A DNA stretch of 64,000 bases from Aulosira sp. FACHB-615 (lineage in GTDB: Bacteria; Cyanobacteriota; Cyanobacteriia; Cyanobacteriales; Nostocaceae): the NCBI RefSeq assembly GCF_014698045.1, contig NZ_JACJSE010000003.1:248001-312000 (forward strand), given 5' to 3'. Shown piece after piece: positions 45,598 to 54,129 of this stretch. The translations under genes and the position numbers were made by a program. Each line of letters begins with the position of its first letter. Position 1 is the stretch's first letter. A model generated the notes under the pieces. It was not told the origin of the DNA and made no database searches. It saw only the letters and a program-made list of their open reading frames with translations.

Positions 45598-45730
45598 GTA
45601 TTGACTCGATGAGGGACTGAAAACTCAATCAACTGTTAGGAGGCAACTTTTAAAAACTTATATTCTAGAAGGTTGCAGATTAATCAAAATCTATGACATC
45701 AACCTTTTTTTACTTGGAAACTTTGCTTGG

Positions 45731-46555
45731 TTAATGCTTCCAAACCACATGAATATTAGCTGTAATTTCTTCTGTAAATTCTCCAGAAGGTTCAACTGCT
45801 AATAATGTCTCTTGTAAATCAGCTTCAAATGCTGGAGCATTATCACCAAAGAAAATTTTTAAGGCAAAAGCTGTAGTGTATAAATAGCCAAGGTAACTAG
45901 AGACTGTCCAAGTTTTTTGAAATGGAACTTCAAACACTTCTTGACGAGCAAAAGCAGAATTAGCAATTACCACTTCATGAGGTGGATCTACTGGTTTACG
46001 AACACCTTGTCCCCTTTGTCCAGTCCGACGTTCTTCACCTAACCATTTTTTGACAACACTAATAGCGGCTTGTTTCCAAGGAAGAGAACTTGACCAAGGG
46101 TTTTCGTTAGTATTAATTAGAGCTATGCCACCATCATCAGCAAGTAGCTCATAAAGTTTCTCTAATACTAATTCTCGCTCCATCCAATGAAAAGCTCTAC
46201 CGATGGTAACTAAATTAAATATTCCTAAACTAGAGTCAATAAGTTCTGCACCTTTTTCTATCCAAGTAATATTATTAGCTCCCTCTGCTGCTGCTTGACG
46301 TTGCGCTTCTTGCAACATTTCTGAAGAAGGATCTATCGCAATTACTTCGGCAAATTGAGTCCGCAAAGGAATAGAAATTAATCCTGGGCCACAGCCTAAA
46401 TCTAAAAGTCTGCCTTGACCGTTAAGCTTAAATATTTCTGTTAATTTAGCAAATAACTCAGGTGGATATTTAGTTCTGTACTGAGCGTAACCTTCCGCAG
46501 CACCTTCAAATAAGGTTGGGTCATAATTAGGAAGGGTTTTTAATGCTTGTACCAT
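45731..46555 (-). CDS. Class I SAM-dependent methyltransferase
   Basis: A 274-residue methyltransferase of the methyltransf_11 type. Motif I is RLLDLGCGPGLISIPL near residue 48, the acidic end of strand 2 is VIAIDPSSEML, and TIGRAFHWMERE follows strand 4. Relatives methylate small molecules; the acceptor is unknown. Position inside the organosulfur region suggests a linked substrate but this is inference. I set the start at 46555, where AAGGAAA precedes the ATG, instead of 46609, whose first 18 codons lie in a leader repeat. Confidence 0.85.
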   Translation of the reverse strand: MVQALKTLPNYDPTLFEGAAEGYAQYRTKYPPELFAKLTEIFKLNGQGRLLDLGCGPGLISIPLRTQFAEVIAIDPSSEMLQEAQRQAAAEGANNITWIEKGAELIDSSLGIFNLVTIGRAFHWMERELVLEKLYELLADDGGIALINTNENPWSSSLPWKQAAISVVKKWLGEERRTGQRGQGVRKPVDPPHEVVIANSAFARQEVFEVPFQKTWTVSSYLGYLYTTAFALKIFFGDNAPAFEADLQETLLAVEPSGEFTEEITANIHVVWKH

Positions 46556-46584
46556 TATAAAATTTCCTTTCAAGTTAGGAAAAT

Positions 46585-46612
46585 AGGATGGACATTTAAT
46601 TATGCCCACCCT
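46585..46612 (-). promoter_or_regulatory. Leader hairpin, copy B
   Basis: AGGATGG and CCACCCT arms around ACATTTAATTATGC, 30-57 bp before the methyltransferase start. It matches copy A at 45573-45597 in arms, loop and the following ATTT context. Confidence 0.5.
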
Positions 46613-46634
46613 AGAGTTAACGAGTAGACAACTG

Positions 46635-46795
46635 TATTGAAGTGTGAAGTCTGAAGTATGAAGTGGAAAATTTTTATCCTTCAGACTTTTACTTCTTAAT
46701 CATGATTTTTTTGACATGATCAATTGCAGAAAACCTGATTTATGAAGTTGTATTGATTTCAGAATTCATACTTCATACTTCAGACTTTTGCAAAT
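46635..46795. repeat. GAAGTCTGAAGTATGAAG inverted repeats
   Basis: GAAGTGTGAAGTCTGAAG near 46637 faces its inverse CATACTTCATACTTCAGAC near 46768, which runs into the 3' end of the amidohydrolase gene. The same repeat type occurs near 37602. Confidence 0.65.
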
Positions 46796-48257
46796 ATTTT
46801 TCTGCATCTTTTTCAACTGCTGTACCTTTGAAAAAGTCGCGGTTGAGGCTGGTGTACAACTCTAAAGGATGGATGGAGAGGAAATAACGTAAATCTTCTG
46901 CTGTGATGATTTCTTGTTCTACCATTGCGTAAGCATTGGCAACAACAGCAGTAATATCCGGCACATCCCAGTGACCAGCATCGGAACCTAAGAAAGCTTT
47001 GACTCGATTGCCAAAAGGTAAGGCTGCTCGGTTAAATGCCTGTGATACCCGTGTATCATCGGATTCTGTGCCGAAGTAGAAGTGATTCAAGAAGCGATCG
47101 CGCACATCTTCTGGTTTCTCAATCCCCGCCAGTGCAAATTCGTCTAGTTCACCTGGGTCTTCAGGAGCCAATAAGTGATGGTGGAATCCCAAACCATCGC
47201 CAATTTGATCCAACCGACCATGCACTAATTCGCCACCATAACGCGCATAGTATTCGGTGAGGGCTTCTTTATCTACCAACCTGGGGTCATTCCCACTTAA
47301 TAAATGCTGTTTGTTGCGGGTTTCCCAATGCCAGATAATATCGGCGTATAAACTAGCACCCCAAGCTGAACCACCTTCCATAAAGGCAAATTTTAAGGAG
47401 GGGAAGCGACGGGTAACACCACCAAAGAATAGGGATTTACAGAGGGCTTCGGCAGCGATCGCAAAGTGGTTGATGTGATTATACTGGGCGTTAGTAACGG
47501 AGCGTTGAGTCGTCCAACCTTGGCTAGAAGCGTGAGTCGTTGGTATCACCTTCAATTCAACGCACTTCGCCCAAAATGGATCGTAATCATACTCACTATC
47601 CAAGCCAAAGTTATCAATCCAAACCACCTCATTGGCTACTTCCGGGCCATACTTCTCAAAAGCCGGAATCGGACGACGCACATAACCAGGAATTTGAATT
47701 GTTTTTAGTCCCAAAACATTCACCGCATATTCCAATTCTTCAATCGCCTCTTGGGGCGTGTGCATTGGGATAGCTGCAATTGGGGTGATTCTATCAGCGT
47801 AGGGACGGAAAATATCAGCGTGGTAAATGTTAATCGCCCGACAAACAGCCCGACGCATTTCTTCATTGCCAATATTGGGAGCCATCGTCGCCAAGTTAGG
47901 ATAGACGACAGCAAAATCTGTACCCGATTCTTGCAGCCGTTCGTGGAGTAACTTCGGCAAGCTGATAGTAGCTAGATTTAAAGTATTTTTGGTAGGACGA
48001 CCCCACCAGTTAGGCCGATTGGTGCGATATGCAAAACGCTCTTCCCAGCTTTGCTTGTACCACTTAAAGCGGGAAGCCCCTGGTAAATGTTCCTTGAATC
48101 GTTCGGCGATCGCACTTCCACCAACTTGTTCTAAATAATCTAAGACTGCTGGTTCAAATTCCTGGGTATGGACATCGGTATCGATGACTGGATAACCCAG
48201 CTTTTCCCGAATCTGCGCTGACCTAGATTTTTGTGGACGTTCTAAGGCAATGGTCAT
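46773..48257 (-). CDS. Amidohydrolase-2 family hydrolase, copy 1
   Basis: A 494-residue metal-dependent hydrolase of the ACMSD/amidohydrolase-2 group. The N-terminal metal site is VIDTDVHTQEF (D-x-H variant of HxH). A His-rich centre (TTHASSQGW and YNHINHFAIAAEAL) and the late Asp in FLGSDAGHWDVPDIT complete the site. Such enzymes do hydrolysis or non-oxidative decarboxylation of small acids. The substrate is unknown, but its place among sulfonate genes suggests an organosulfur or aromatic acid. It is a tandem paralogue of the next gene upstream, with the same length. Confidence 0.85.
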   Translation of the reverse strand: MTIALERPQKSRSAQIREKLGYPVIDTDVHTQEFEPAVLDYLEQVGGSAIAERFKEHLPGASRFKWYKQSWEERFAYRTNRPNWWGRPTKNTLNLATISLPKLLHERLQESGTDFAVVYPNLATMAPNIGNEEMRRAVCRAINIYHADIFRPYADRITPIAAIPMHTPQEAIEELEYAVNVLGLKTIQIPGYVRRPIPAFEKYGPEVANEVVWIDNFGLDSEYDYDPFWAKCVELKVIPTTHASSQGWTTQRSVTNAQYNHINHFAIAAEALCKSLFFGGVTRRFPSLKFAFMEGGSAWGASLYADIIWHWETRNKQHLLSGNDPRLVDKEALTEYYARYGGELVHGRLDQIGDGLGFHHHLLAPEDPGELDEFALAGIEKPEDVRDRFLNHFYFGTESDDTRVSQAFNRAALPFGNRVKAFLGSDAGHWDVPDITAVVANAYAMVEQEIITAEDLRYFLSIHPLELYTSLNRDFFKGTAVEKDAEKYLQKSEV

Positions 48258-48309
48258 GATGGTTTACCTATTAGACTTCTGGTACTGATGTTGGAGAAGA
48301 AGAATTTTT

Positions 48310-48434
48310 TTGTCTCACGCAGAGGCGCAAAGGCGCAAAGAGTTATGGGATTTATGCAAGAACTCTCTCAAACTCTTCTTCGCGCCCTACCCTGCGGGAA
48401 GCCGCTAACGCGTCTATGCGCCCTTTGCGGTTCG
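48310..48434. repeat. CGCAGAGGCGCAAAGG foldback repeat
   Basis: CACGCAGAGGCGCAAAGGCG at 48317 faces GCGTCTATGCGCCCTTTGCG near 48410, giving a GC-rich foldback in the gap between the two amidohydrolase genes. Confidence 0.75.
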
Positions 48435-49919
48435 TTAAACTGATTGACTTGCCAAATACTCTTCTGCTGCTGTTTCCACCGCCGTTCCCTTGAAGAAATC
48501 GCTGTTGAGGCTGGTGTACAATTCCAACGGATGAATCGACAAGAAATAACGCAAATCTTCTTCGTTCAAAATCCCGCGTTCGACAAAAGAATAGGCATTA
48601 GCCGCAACCGCAGTAATATCAGGCACATCCCAGTGACCAGAGTCAGAACCTAAGAAAGCTTTGATGCGATCGCCATAAGGATTCGCCTTTCGGTTAAAAG
48701 CATGGGCAACACGAGTATCATCTGATTCTGTGCCGAAGTAGAAGCTATTTAAGAAGCGATCGCGGATATCTTCTGGCTGCTTCACTCCTGCTAAAGCAAA
48801 CTCATCCAGTTCACCAGGATCATGAGGTGCTACCAAATCAGCGTGGAAGCCTAAACCACTACCCAAGCCATCCAAGCGGCCATGTACATGTTCGCCACCG
48901 TAGCGGAGGTAATACTCTAAGAGTTCTTCGCGGTTGACATTGGCCGGGTTGTTAAATTCCAGCATGTGGTCTTTATTGCGCGTATCCCAGTGCCAAATCA
49001 AATCAGTGTAGAGACTCGCACCCCAAGCCGAACCACCTTCTAAAAAGGCAAATTTCAAGGTCGGGAAGCGATGAGTCACACCACCGAAGAACAAAGCTTT
49101 ACAGAGTGCTTCCCCAGCAGAAGCAAAATGTCCAATGTGGTTGTATTGATAGTTGGATATGGAGCGACGTTGTATCCAGCCCATACCACTAGAATGGGTG
49201 GTAGGAACAACTTTTAATTCGACGCACTTCGCCCAGAAGGGGTCGTAATCATATTTACTATCTAAGCCGTAGGTATCAATCCAAATAGCTTCATTGGCAA
49301 CTTCTTGGCCATACTTCTCAAAGGCGGGAATCGGACGGCGGACGTGTCCGGGGATTTGAATAGCTTTTAATCCTAAGACTTTGACAGCATATTCTAATTC
49401 AGCGATCGCTTCTTCGGGGGTGTTCATTGGGATGGCTGCGATCGGTGTCAGGCGATCGGCATATTGGCGGAAAATGTCGGCGTGGTATGTATTCACCGCC
49501 CGACAAACAGCCAACCGCATTTCCTCGTTACCGATGTGGGGAGCCATTGTTGCCAAGTTAGGATACACAACTGCGAAGTCTGTACCAGCTTCTTGCAGTC
49601 TTTCGTGTAGTAACTTTGGCAAACTAATAGTGGCTAAATTCAGCGCATCATTGGTTGGACGAGTCCAAAATGGTGGACGTGCAGTCCGATAAGCGCGGCG
49701 TTCTTCCCAAGATTGTTTAAACCATTTAGAACGAGATGAACCTGGTAAATGGTCTTGGAAACGTTCAACAATTTTGCTTCCAGCAACTTGCTCTAAATAA
49801 TCTAAAAAAGCCGGGGGAAATTCTTGGGTATGAACATCTGTATCAATGATGGGATAACCCAATTTTTCCCGAATCTGCGCCGATTTAGTTTTTTTCGGCC
49901 GCTCTAATGCAATAGTCAT
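48435..49919 (-). CDS. Amidohydrolase-2 family hydrolase, copy 2
   Basis: 494 residues, clearly homologous to copy 1 over the full length (for example LATISLPKLLHERLQE and GSDSGHWDVPDIT). The metal site DTDVHTQEF, the TTHSSGMGW centre and the late Asp are intact, so both copies look active. Differences cluster in the middle (NNPANVNREELLEYYLRYGG here) and C-terminus (AAEEYLASQSV), which may reflect different substrates. It is 206 bp upstream of the second binding-protein gene's end in the leftward direction, all on one strand. Confidence 0.85.
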   Translation of the reverse strand: MTIALERPKKTKSAQIREKLGYPIIDTDVHTQEFPPAFLDYLEQVAGSKIVERFQDHLPGSSRSKWFKQSWEERRAYRTARPPFWTRPTNDALNLATISLPKLLHERLQEAGTDFAVVYPNLATMAPHIGNEEMRLAVCRAVNTYHADIFRQYADRLTPIAAIPMNTPEEAIAELEYAVKVLGLKAIQIPGHVRRPIPAFEKYGQEVANEAIWIDTYGLDSKYDYDPFWAKCVELKVVPTTHSSGMGWIQRRSISNYQYNHIGHFASAGEALCKALFFGGVTHRFPTLKFAFLEGGSAWGASLYTDLIWHWDTRNKDHMLEFNNPANVNREELLEYYLRYGGEHVHGRLDGLGSGLGFHADLVAPHDPGELDEFALAGVKQPEDIRDRFLNSFYFGTESDDTRVAHAFNRKANPYGDRIKAFLGSDSGHWDVPDITAVAANAYSFVERGILNEEDLRYFLSIHPLELYTSLNSDFFKGTAVETAAEEYLASQSV

Positions 49920-50019
49920 AGGAATAATCCCGGTGATATGTTTTCAGTACATGGCGGGGATGGCAATGTTTTTTAACTCAGACTAGTAGTCTGCCAAGAG
50001 AACTTTGTGTGGTGGCTGG

Positions 50020-50085
50020 CAGAGGGGCAGAGGAGAGAGTACCTTCATTCCCCCCTGCTCCCCTGCTCCCTTACAGGGTCTACAC
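50020..50085. repeat. GGGGCAGAGG foldback repeat, copy 2
   Basis: GGCAGAGGGGCAGAGG, then GAGAGAGTACCTTCATTC, then CCCCTGCTCCCCTGCTCCC. Same modules and order as 28735-28800. Confidence 0.75.
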
Positions 50086-50125
50086 AGCAATATTGGGTTG
50101 GTGGACTACTAGAGATGATGCAAGA

Positions 50126-51136
50126 CTATTTCACCATCCAATCTGATAAAGCAAAGTCTGACTTCGCTAACTTTTGCGCTACCAGAAAATTTTTCGTACC
50201 TTCTAAAAGTTTCACGCCTTCAGATGGAAATGGTTCTTCAGGCACTTGATTAAGTGGGTAAGATGTCTTGATAATGTTGACTGGATATTTACTAGTCTGA
50301 GCGTGATATTTGTAATATTCTTCGGAGTTAGCTTTTAAATCTTTGACAGATGTTGTCAGGATTGTATTGAATTTTTGGGGAAAATCCGGCTTTTGGGCGA
50401 GAAACTTTTCTGTTGCAACTACTAATGATGTCCCCGACAAACCTTGATGATCTGCCGATGAATCAATTATCGGAAACCCTTGGGATTTGAGAAAAGGCCC
50501 CATATCGCTAGAAGTTGCATAAGCCGCAATATCACCACGTTCTAAAGCTGACTTTGCCTCGGTACTCATTAAGTGAACAACTTTGACATCTTTAGCCAAT
50601 TTTGTCTGATCTAATAGACCCAACAGGTAGCGGTGCATATATGAGCCTTTTTGGGTAGCTATTCTCTGCCCTTTTAGCTCAGTCAAAGAATTTGCCCCGT
50701 TTTTTTTCGCTACTAGCCAAGCGGTGTTATTAAATTGAGTAATCCGCAGCAACCTAGTATCAATACCCCTAGCTTTCAGAACGATGGCTGGTGTATCCCC
50801 CAAAAAACCAACATCTATTTGTCCTGCAACCAGAGACTCATTTAAATCTGGGCCGTTACCAAATCTGGCAAAGGTAATATTCTGAAATCCAGATTTTTGC
50901 AGTTCTCGTTCTAATATTCCTTGTTTTTTTGCCCAACCTAAAGGCCCTGTAGGTTCTGCACTCCCCACATAGCCTATACGTAAGGTAGTTACAGCCGGAC
51001 TAACATTTTCCGCTTGGACTTTAGAATTATTACTGCCTTGGCTACAAGCTGTTGTTAGTAGCAGCAGGAAGCAAACAACTACAGTTGATATTGTTTTTGG
51101 TCTGAAGAAACTATTTCCTACTGCGAACGACAGCAT
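50126..51136 (-). CDS. ABC substrate-binding lipoprotein, sulfonate/nitrate/taurine type
   Basis: A 336-residue protein with a lipobox (LLLLTTACSQG, Cys near 31). The binding fold has TLRIGYVGSAEPTGPLGWAK, AGQIDVGFLGDTPAIVLKA, LKGQRIATQKGSYMHRYLLG and a long C-terminal helix region. It is distinct from the first binding protein. It lies 18 bp after the ferredoxin gene, so it belongs to the flavoprotein-ferredoxin transcript. No permease is adjacent; it may share the SsuC/SsuB membrane parts. Confidence 0.87.
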   Translation of the reverse strand: MLSFAVGNSFFRPKTISTVVVCFLLLLTTACSQGSNNSKVQAENVSPAVTTLRIGYVGSAEPTGPLGWAKKQGILERELQKSGFQNITFARFGNGPDLNESLVAGQIDVGFLGDTPAIVLKARGIDTRLLRITQFNNTAWLVAKKNGANSLTELKGQRIATQKGSYMHRYLLGLLDQTKLAKDVKVVHLMSTEAKSALERGDIAAYATSSDMGPFLKSQGFPIIDSSADHQGLSGTSLVVATEKFLAQKPDFPQKFNTILTTSVKDLKANSEEYYKYHAQTSKYPVNIIKTSYPLNQVPEEPFPSEGVKLLEGTKNFLVAQKLAKSDFALSDWMVK

Positions 51137-51154
51137 ATCTATATTGATTACTCC

Positions 51155-51484
51155 TTATTTCATCTGTTTTAAGACTTGAAATGTTTGGTCGGTTTTGGCA
51201 GTAGAAGTTTGCTGCTTTCCCCAACCAACATTTTTGCGGTAACTGCCCAATAATCCGGTAGCCGCCAATTCTGCCTCGTTAACTGAGGTTTGTAGCTCCG
51301 TGTCTGGTGCTACATAAAGAGCGTCAACGGGGCAGTACAATTCGCACATAAAGCAGGTTTGACAATCGCTTTGACGTGCAATTGTGGGCGGTGCATCAGG
51401 TACAATATCAAATACGTTGGTAGGGCAAACGTTAACGCAGAGATTACACTGAATACATCGTGACTCGCTGACTAACTCAATCAC
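51155..51484 (-). CDS. 2x[4Fe-4S] ferredoxin-type subunit (AprB-like)
   Basis: A 109-residue protein with two clusters: CIQCNLCVNVCP near residue 10 and CQTCFMCELYCP near 42. The C-terminal 40 residues are a tail without Cys. It starts with GTG that overlaps the TGA of the flavoprotein gene by 4 bp (GTGA), so the two are translationally coupled and probably form one complex. The layout resembles AprB, the iron-sulfur subunit of adenylylsulfate reductase, but a general electron-transfer partner is equally possible. Confidence 0.88.
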   Translation of the reverse strand: MIELVSESRCIQCNLCVNVCPTNVFDIVPDAPPTIARQSDCQTCFMCELYCPVDALYVAPDTELQTSVNEAELAATGLLGSYRKNVGWGKQQTSTAKTDQTFQVLKQMK

Positions 51485-53106
51485 GCTGCTGCTCCTGCTA
51501 CTGATAAAGATTTATCGGTACTGCTGAGTGGTTGAGTTTTGACCCAAACTTGATCTAAACCACCGCTAATTAAGTAATGCTGTTGATTCGCATCTTGTTG
51601 GGGATAGTCTTGGTGTTTGTGCATACCCCGTGTTTCTTTGCGTTCTAAGGCACTGTTGTACATCCATCTTGCTGTCGCTACCATTGCGGCGGCTTCTCGC
51701 GCTCGGATGAGTTGACTGTCTTCTATTTGGGTATCGCGGATTATTTGCCACAGGTTATCCAGGCGGGAAAGAGAATCGGATAAGCCTTTTTCTGTGCGGA
51801 AGTAATTGCGATTGTAGGGGAAGACTTCGGTTTGTACGGCTTGGATAAATTCGTTGATGTTTGGGCTAGAAGCGTTCTCAGCTTTGGGTTGTAATGCTGC
51901 TTCACCCACGCCGCGAACTAGGCGTTGATTTGCTTGCTGTCCTAAGTTTAAGGCATACTGCGCCGCCGAATTTCCCGCCCAATAACCAGAGGAAATTGCC
52001 CAAGCTGCATTATGGCTACCGCCACCTGTAAACCCACCACAAATTAATTCGCGGGTAGCCGCATCACCAGCTGCATACAATCCAGGAACGGAAGCAGCGC
52101 AGGTGTCATCGGTAATCCGAATGCCACCTGTACCGCGTACTGTACCTTCTAGGCGTAAGGTAATGCGAAAACGCTGGGTAAATGGGTCGATTCGCGCTCT
52201 ATCAAAGGGTAAGAAGAAGTTGGGCTGGGCTGAACGCATAGATGAGCGCATTTCTGGGGACGCTTGATCTAAAATTGCGTAAACAGGCTGTTGCAGTAAG
52301 GTTTCTGCAATCACAGAACGTCCACGTTGGGAACCTGCGCCAGGTACGGGCGTGCCATCTTCGTAGGTAAAGGTAGCCCAGTTGTAGAAGAGGGTTTTGG
52401 TGACTGAGGAAAAGGCAGGAGAGATGCCGTAAGCATTGGAAAACTCCATACCCGACATTTCGGCACCTGCTTCTGCCGCCATCAAGTAACCATCCCCAGT
52501 TAGGATGTTGCACCCTAACGCTTTGCTCAAGAATGCACAACCACCTGTGGCGATGATGGTCGCTCCTGAAATGACTTTCCACTTTTCATGAGTTTGGCGG
52601 TTAATCCCCGTTGCGCCGGCAACTTTGCCTTCTGCGTCTACCAGCAGTTCTAAGGCGGGGCTGTGGTCTAAGATTTTGACTCCAGCCCGTTGAATTTGCC
52701 GCCGCATTAGCCGCATATATTCTGGTCCTTGGAGCGATCGCCGATATGGTTTACCTTCATCATCGGTGGGGAAGGGATAACCCCAATCAGCTAATAAGTT
52801 GACGTTCGTAAATGTCTGATCCAAAACACGCTTCATCCAACTGCGATCGGCTAAGAATCCCCCCAATGATTCTCGACTCGCCATTGCAGTCTCTCGTGCT
52901 TCTGGTTCGGGTGGTACATACCACACGCCATTACCAGAGGCCGCCGCACATCCCGACGTACCACAGTAACCTTTGTCTACCAATACCACCCTCGCCCCAC
53001 CAGACGCAGCACTCCAAGCAGCCCATGTACCTGCCGGGCCACCTCCAATTACAAGTACATCTGCCTCTAAATTGAGTGCAAAATTATTTACCAACGTCTT
53101 CAACAT
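51481..53106 (-). CDS. FAD-dependent oxidoreductase (AprA/fumarate reductase fold)
   Basis: A 541-residue flavoprotein. The FAD-binding motif is ADVLVIGGGPAGTWAAWSAA near residue 17. Other family marks are VDKGYCGTSGCAAASGNGVW, IIATGGCAFLS, VPGLYAAGDAA and GGFTGGGSHNAAWAISSG. It belongs to the fumarate reductase/AprA superfamily. Coupled with a 2x[4Fe-4S] partner and a sulfonate-type binding protein, it probably oxidises or reduces an organosulfur compound; true AprA activity (APS reduction) is not shown. A 30-bp regulatory element sits 125 bp upstream. GAGAAGGTGA precedes the ATG. Confidence 0.87.
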   Translation of the reverse strand: MLKTLVNNFALNLEADVLVIGGGPAGTWAAWSAASGGARVVLVDKGYCGTSGCAAASGNGVWYVPPEPEARETAMASRESLGGFLADRSWMKRVLDQTFTNVNLLADWGYPFPTDDEGKPYRRSLQGPEYMRLMRRQIQRAGVKILDHSPALELLVDAEGKVAGATGINRQTHEKWKVISGATIIATGGCAFLSKALGCNILTGDGYLMAAEAGAEMSGMEFSNAYGISPAFSSVTKTLFYNWATFTYEDGTPVPGAGSQRGRSVIAETLLQQPVYAILDQASPEMRSSMRSAQPNFFLPFDRARIDPFTQRFRITLRLEGTVRGTGGIRITDDTCAASVPGLYAAGDAATRELICGGFTGGGSHNAAWAISSGYWAGNSAAQYALNLGQQANQRLVRGVGEAALQPKAENASSPNINEFIQAVQTEVFPYNRNYFRTEKGLSDSLSRLDNLWQIIRDTQIEDSQLIRAREAAAMVATARWMYNSALERKETRGMHKHQDYPQQDANQQHYLISGGLDQVWVKTQPLSSTDKSLSVAGAAA

Positions 53107-53230
53107 TCACCTTCTCTCCCCATTGATAGCTGCACACCGGAGAAAATTCTTTTCTTACTCTGCTAACTGCTTAATAACAGTCCTAGTACATCAGTTTTTG
53201 TGGCTGATGATTAGCAGATTTGTCTTATTA

Positions 53231-53260
53231 ATACGGTAACTTGACCAATTTACCGTAGTT
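53231..53260. promoter_or_regulatory. 30-bp operator-like element, copy 1
   Basis: Contains ACGGTAA and TTACCGT as perfect 7-bp inverted arms with a 10-bp spacer. It starts 125 bp before the flavoprotein ATG. It matches the element before ssuD over blocks 1-10 (all) and 21-30 (9 of 10) with identical spacing. Confidence 0.7.
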
Positions 53261-53293
53261 TTAACCATAACGAAGTCTCTCATGGTTCTCTAA

Positions 53294-53373
53294 AAAAAGC
53301 AAGCCTCTTTGATCAATTCCCAAGTAACGTTATATGAAGCAGCCTTTATGCCCAGACAAATGGCTTGCTTTTT
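53294..53373 (-). terminator. Long inverted repeat followed by T run
   Basis: AAAAAGCAAGCC and GGCTTGCTTTTT (12 bp, perfect) enclose 56 nt. Read on the minus strand the right arm ends in seven T. It could end an unseen short RNA or act as a leader terminator for the flavoprotein operon, about 190 bp before that start. Confidence 0.45.
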
Positions 53374-53411
53374 ACATTAGTTTATGCAAATATCACAAGA
53401 GTAATCCTAAA

Positions 53412-53441
53412 CAACATAAACTCTATCGATTTACCGTTGTT
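53412..53441. promoter_or_regulatory. 30-bp operator-like element, diverged copy 3
   Basis: Matches the copies at 53231 and 55868 at 20 of 30 positions each; the right part (TACCGTTGTT) is conserved while the left arm is degenerate. It lies between the flavoprotein operon and the porin gene. Confidence 0.45.
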
Positions 53442-54129
53442 TAAGTATCTAGTATCAAACATAAACCAAGTTTGGGCTATTTATCTATCATTACCAACCC
53501 GACTCTGATGTTTGTTGAGTTGGCAGAAATTGATATCAACTAGGTACTTCGAGATATTATCACTAGATTTACAAGCCGAATTATGCCAGTTAAAAATTTT
53601 TACTAGAAATGTGTAATTTTCTCCAAACAACTTTTATTTGTCATGAAATTTGTATAAAAATTTGAATTTTTCGCTTGACAAATACACCATAAAATCTGAA
53701 AAAATGAATCATCAATAATATTTTATTAGTTCAATCGGGGCAATTGAATTAATAATCTATGGAACTAAAGGATTTGGATTGTCGGAAACAAAATTTATCA
53801 GCATCTGCATTGATTCAGTGTTTAATTATTTTTTAAGAATTCAGCAATCAGGAATCATAAATAGGAATTTCCCAAAAATCCAGGATAATCGATTCTTTGC
53901 TTGATCAATGTTTTCTGTTTTGTCTCAGCATCTTAACTCCTAAAATTATCATTCCTTCATGCTGACAAAATTGTTTTGTAAAAATTGATTGATAGTTAAC
54001 AAGTAAATATTGCAACTAAATAACTTGGAAAACATAAATTCCAGGAATAATATCATCCCTATTTTTGCTCTTACATAAGGTTTTATTACCTTTGCTAGAA
54101 CATAAATCCAGATTTTGTGAGAACAACCC

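Larger units (their letters stand above)
53107..54129. other. 1-kb divergent regulatory region
   Basis: This region lies between the flavoprotein operon and the porin gene. It holds two copies of a 30-bp element (53231-53260 and 53412-53441) and a long inverted repeat (53294-53373). The right 600 bp are AT-rich with no gene or repeat recognised. Confidence 0.6.

Noticed and set aside
51155..53106. Naming the pair aprA/aprB outright
   Set aside because: The fold and layout match, but substrate residues for APS cannot be verified and other members of the superfamily have the same marks.
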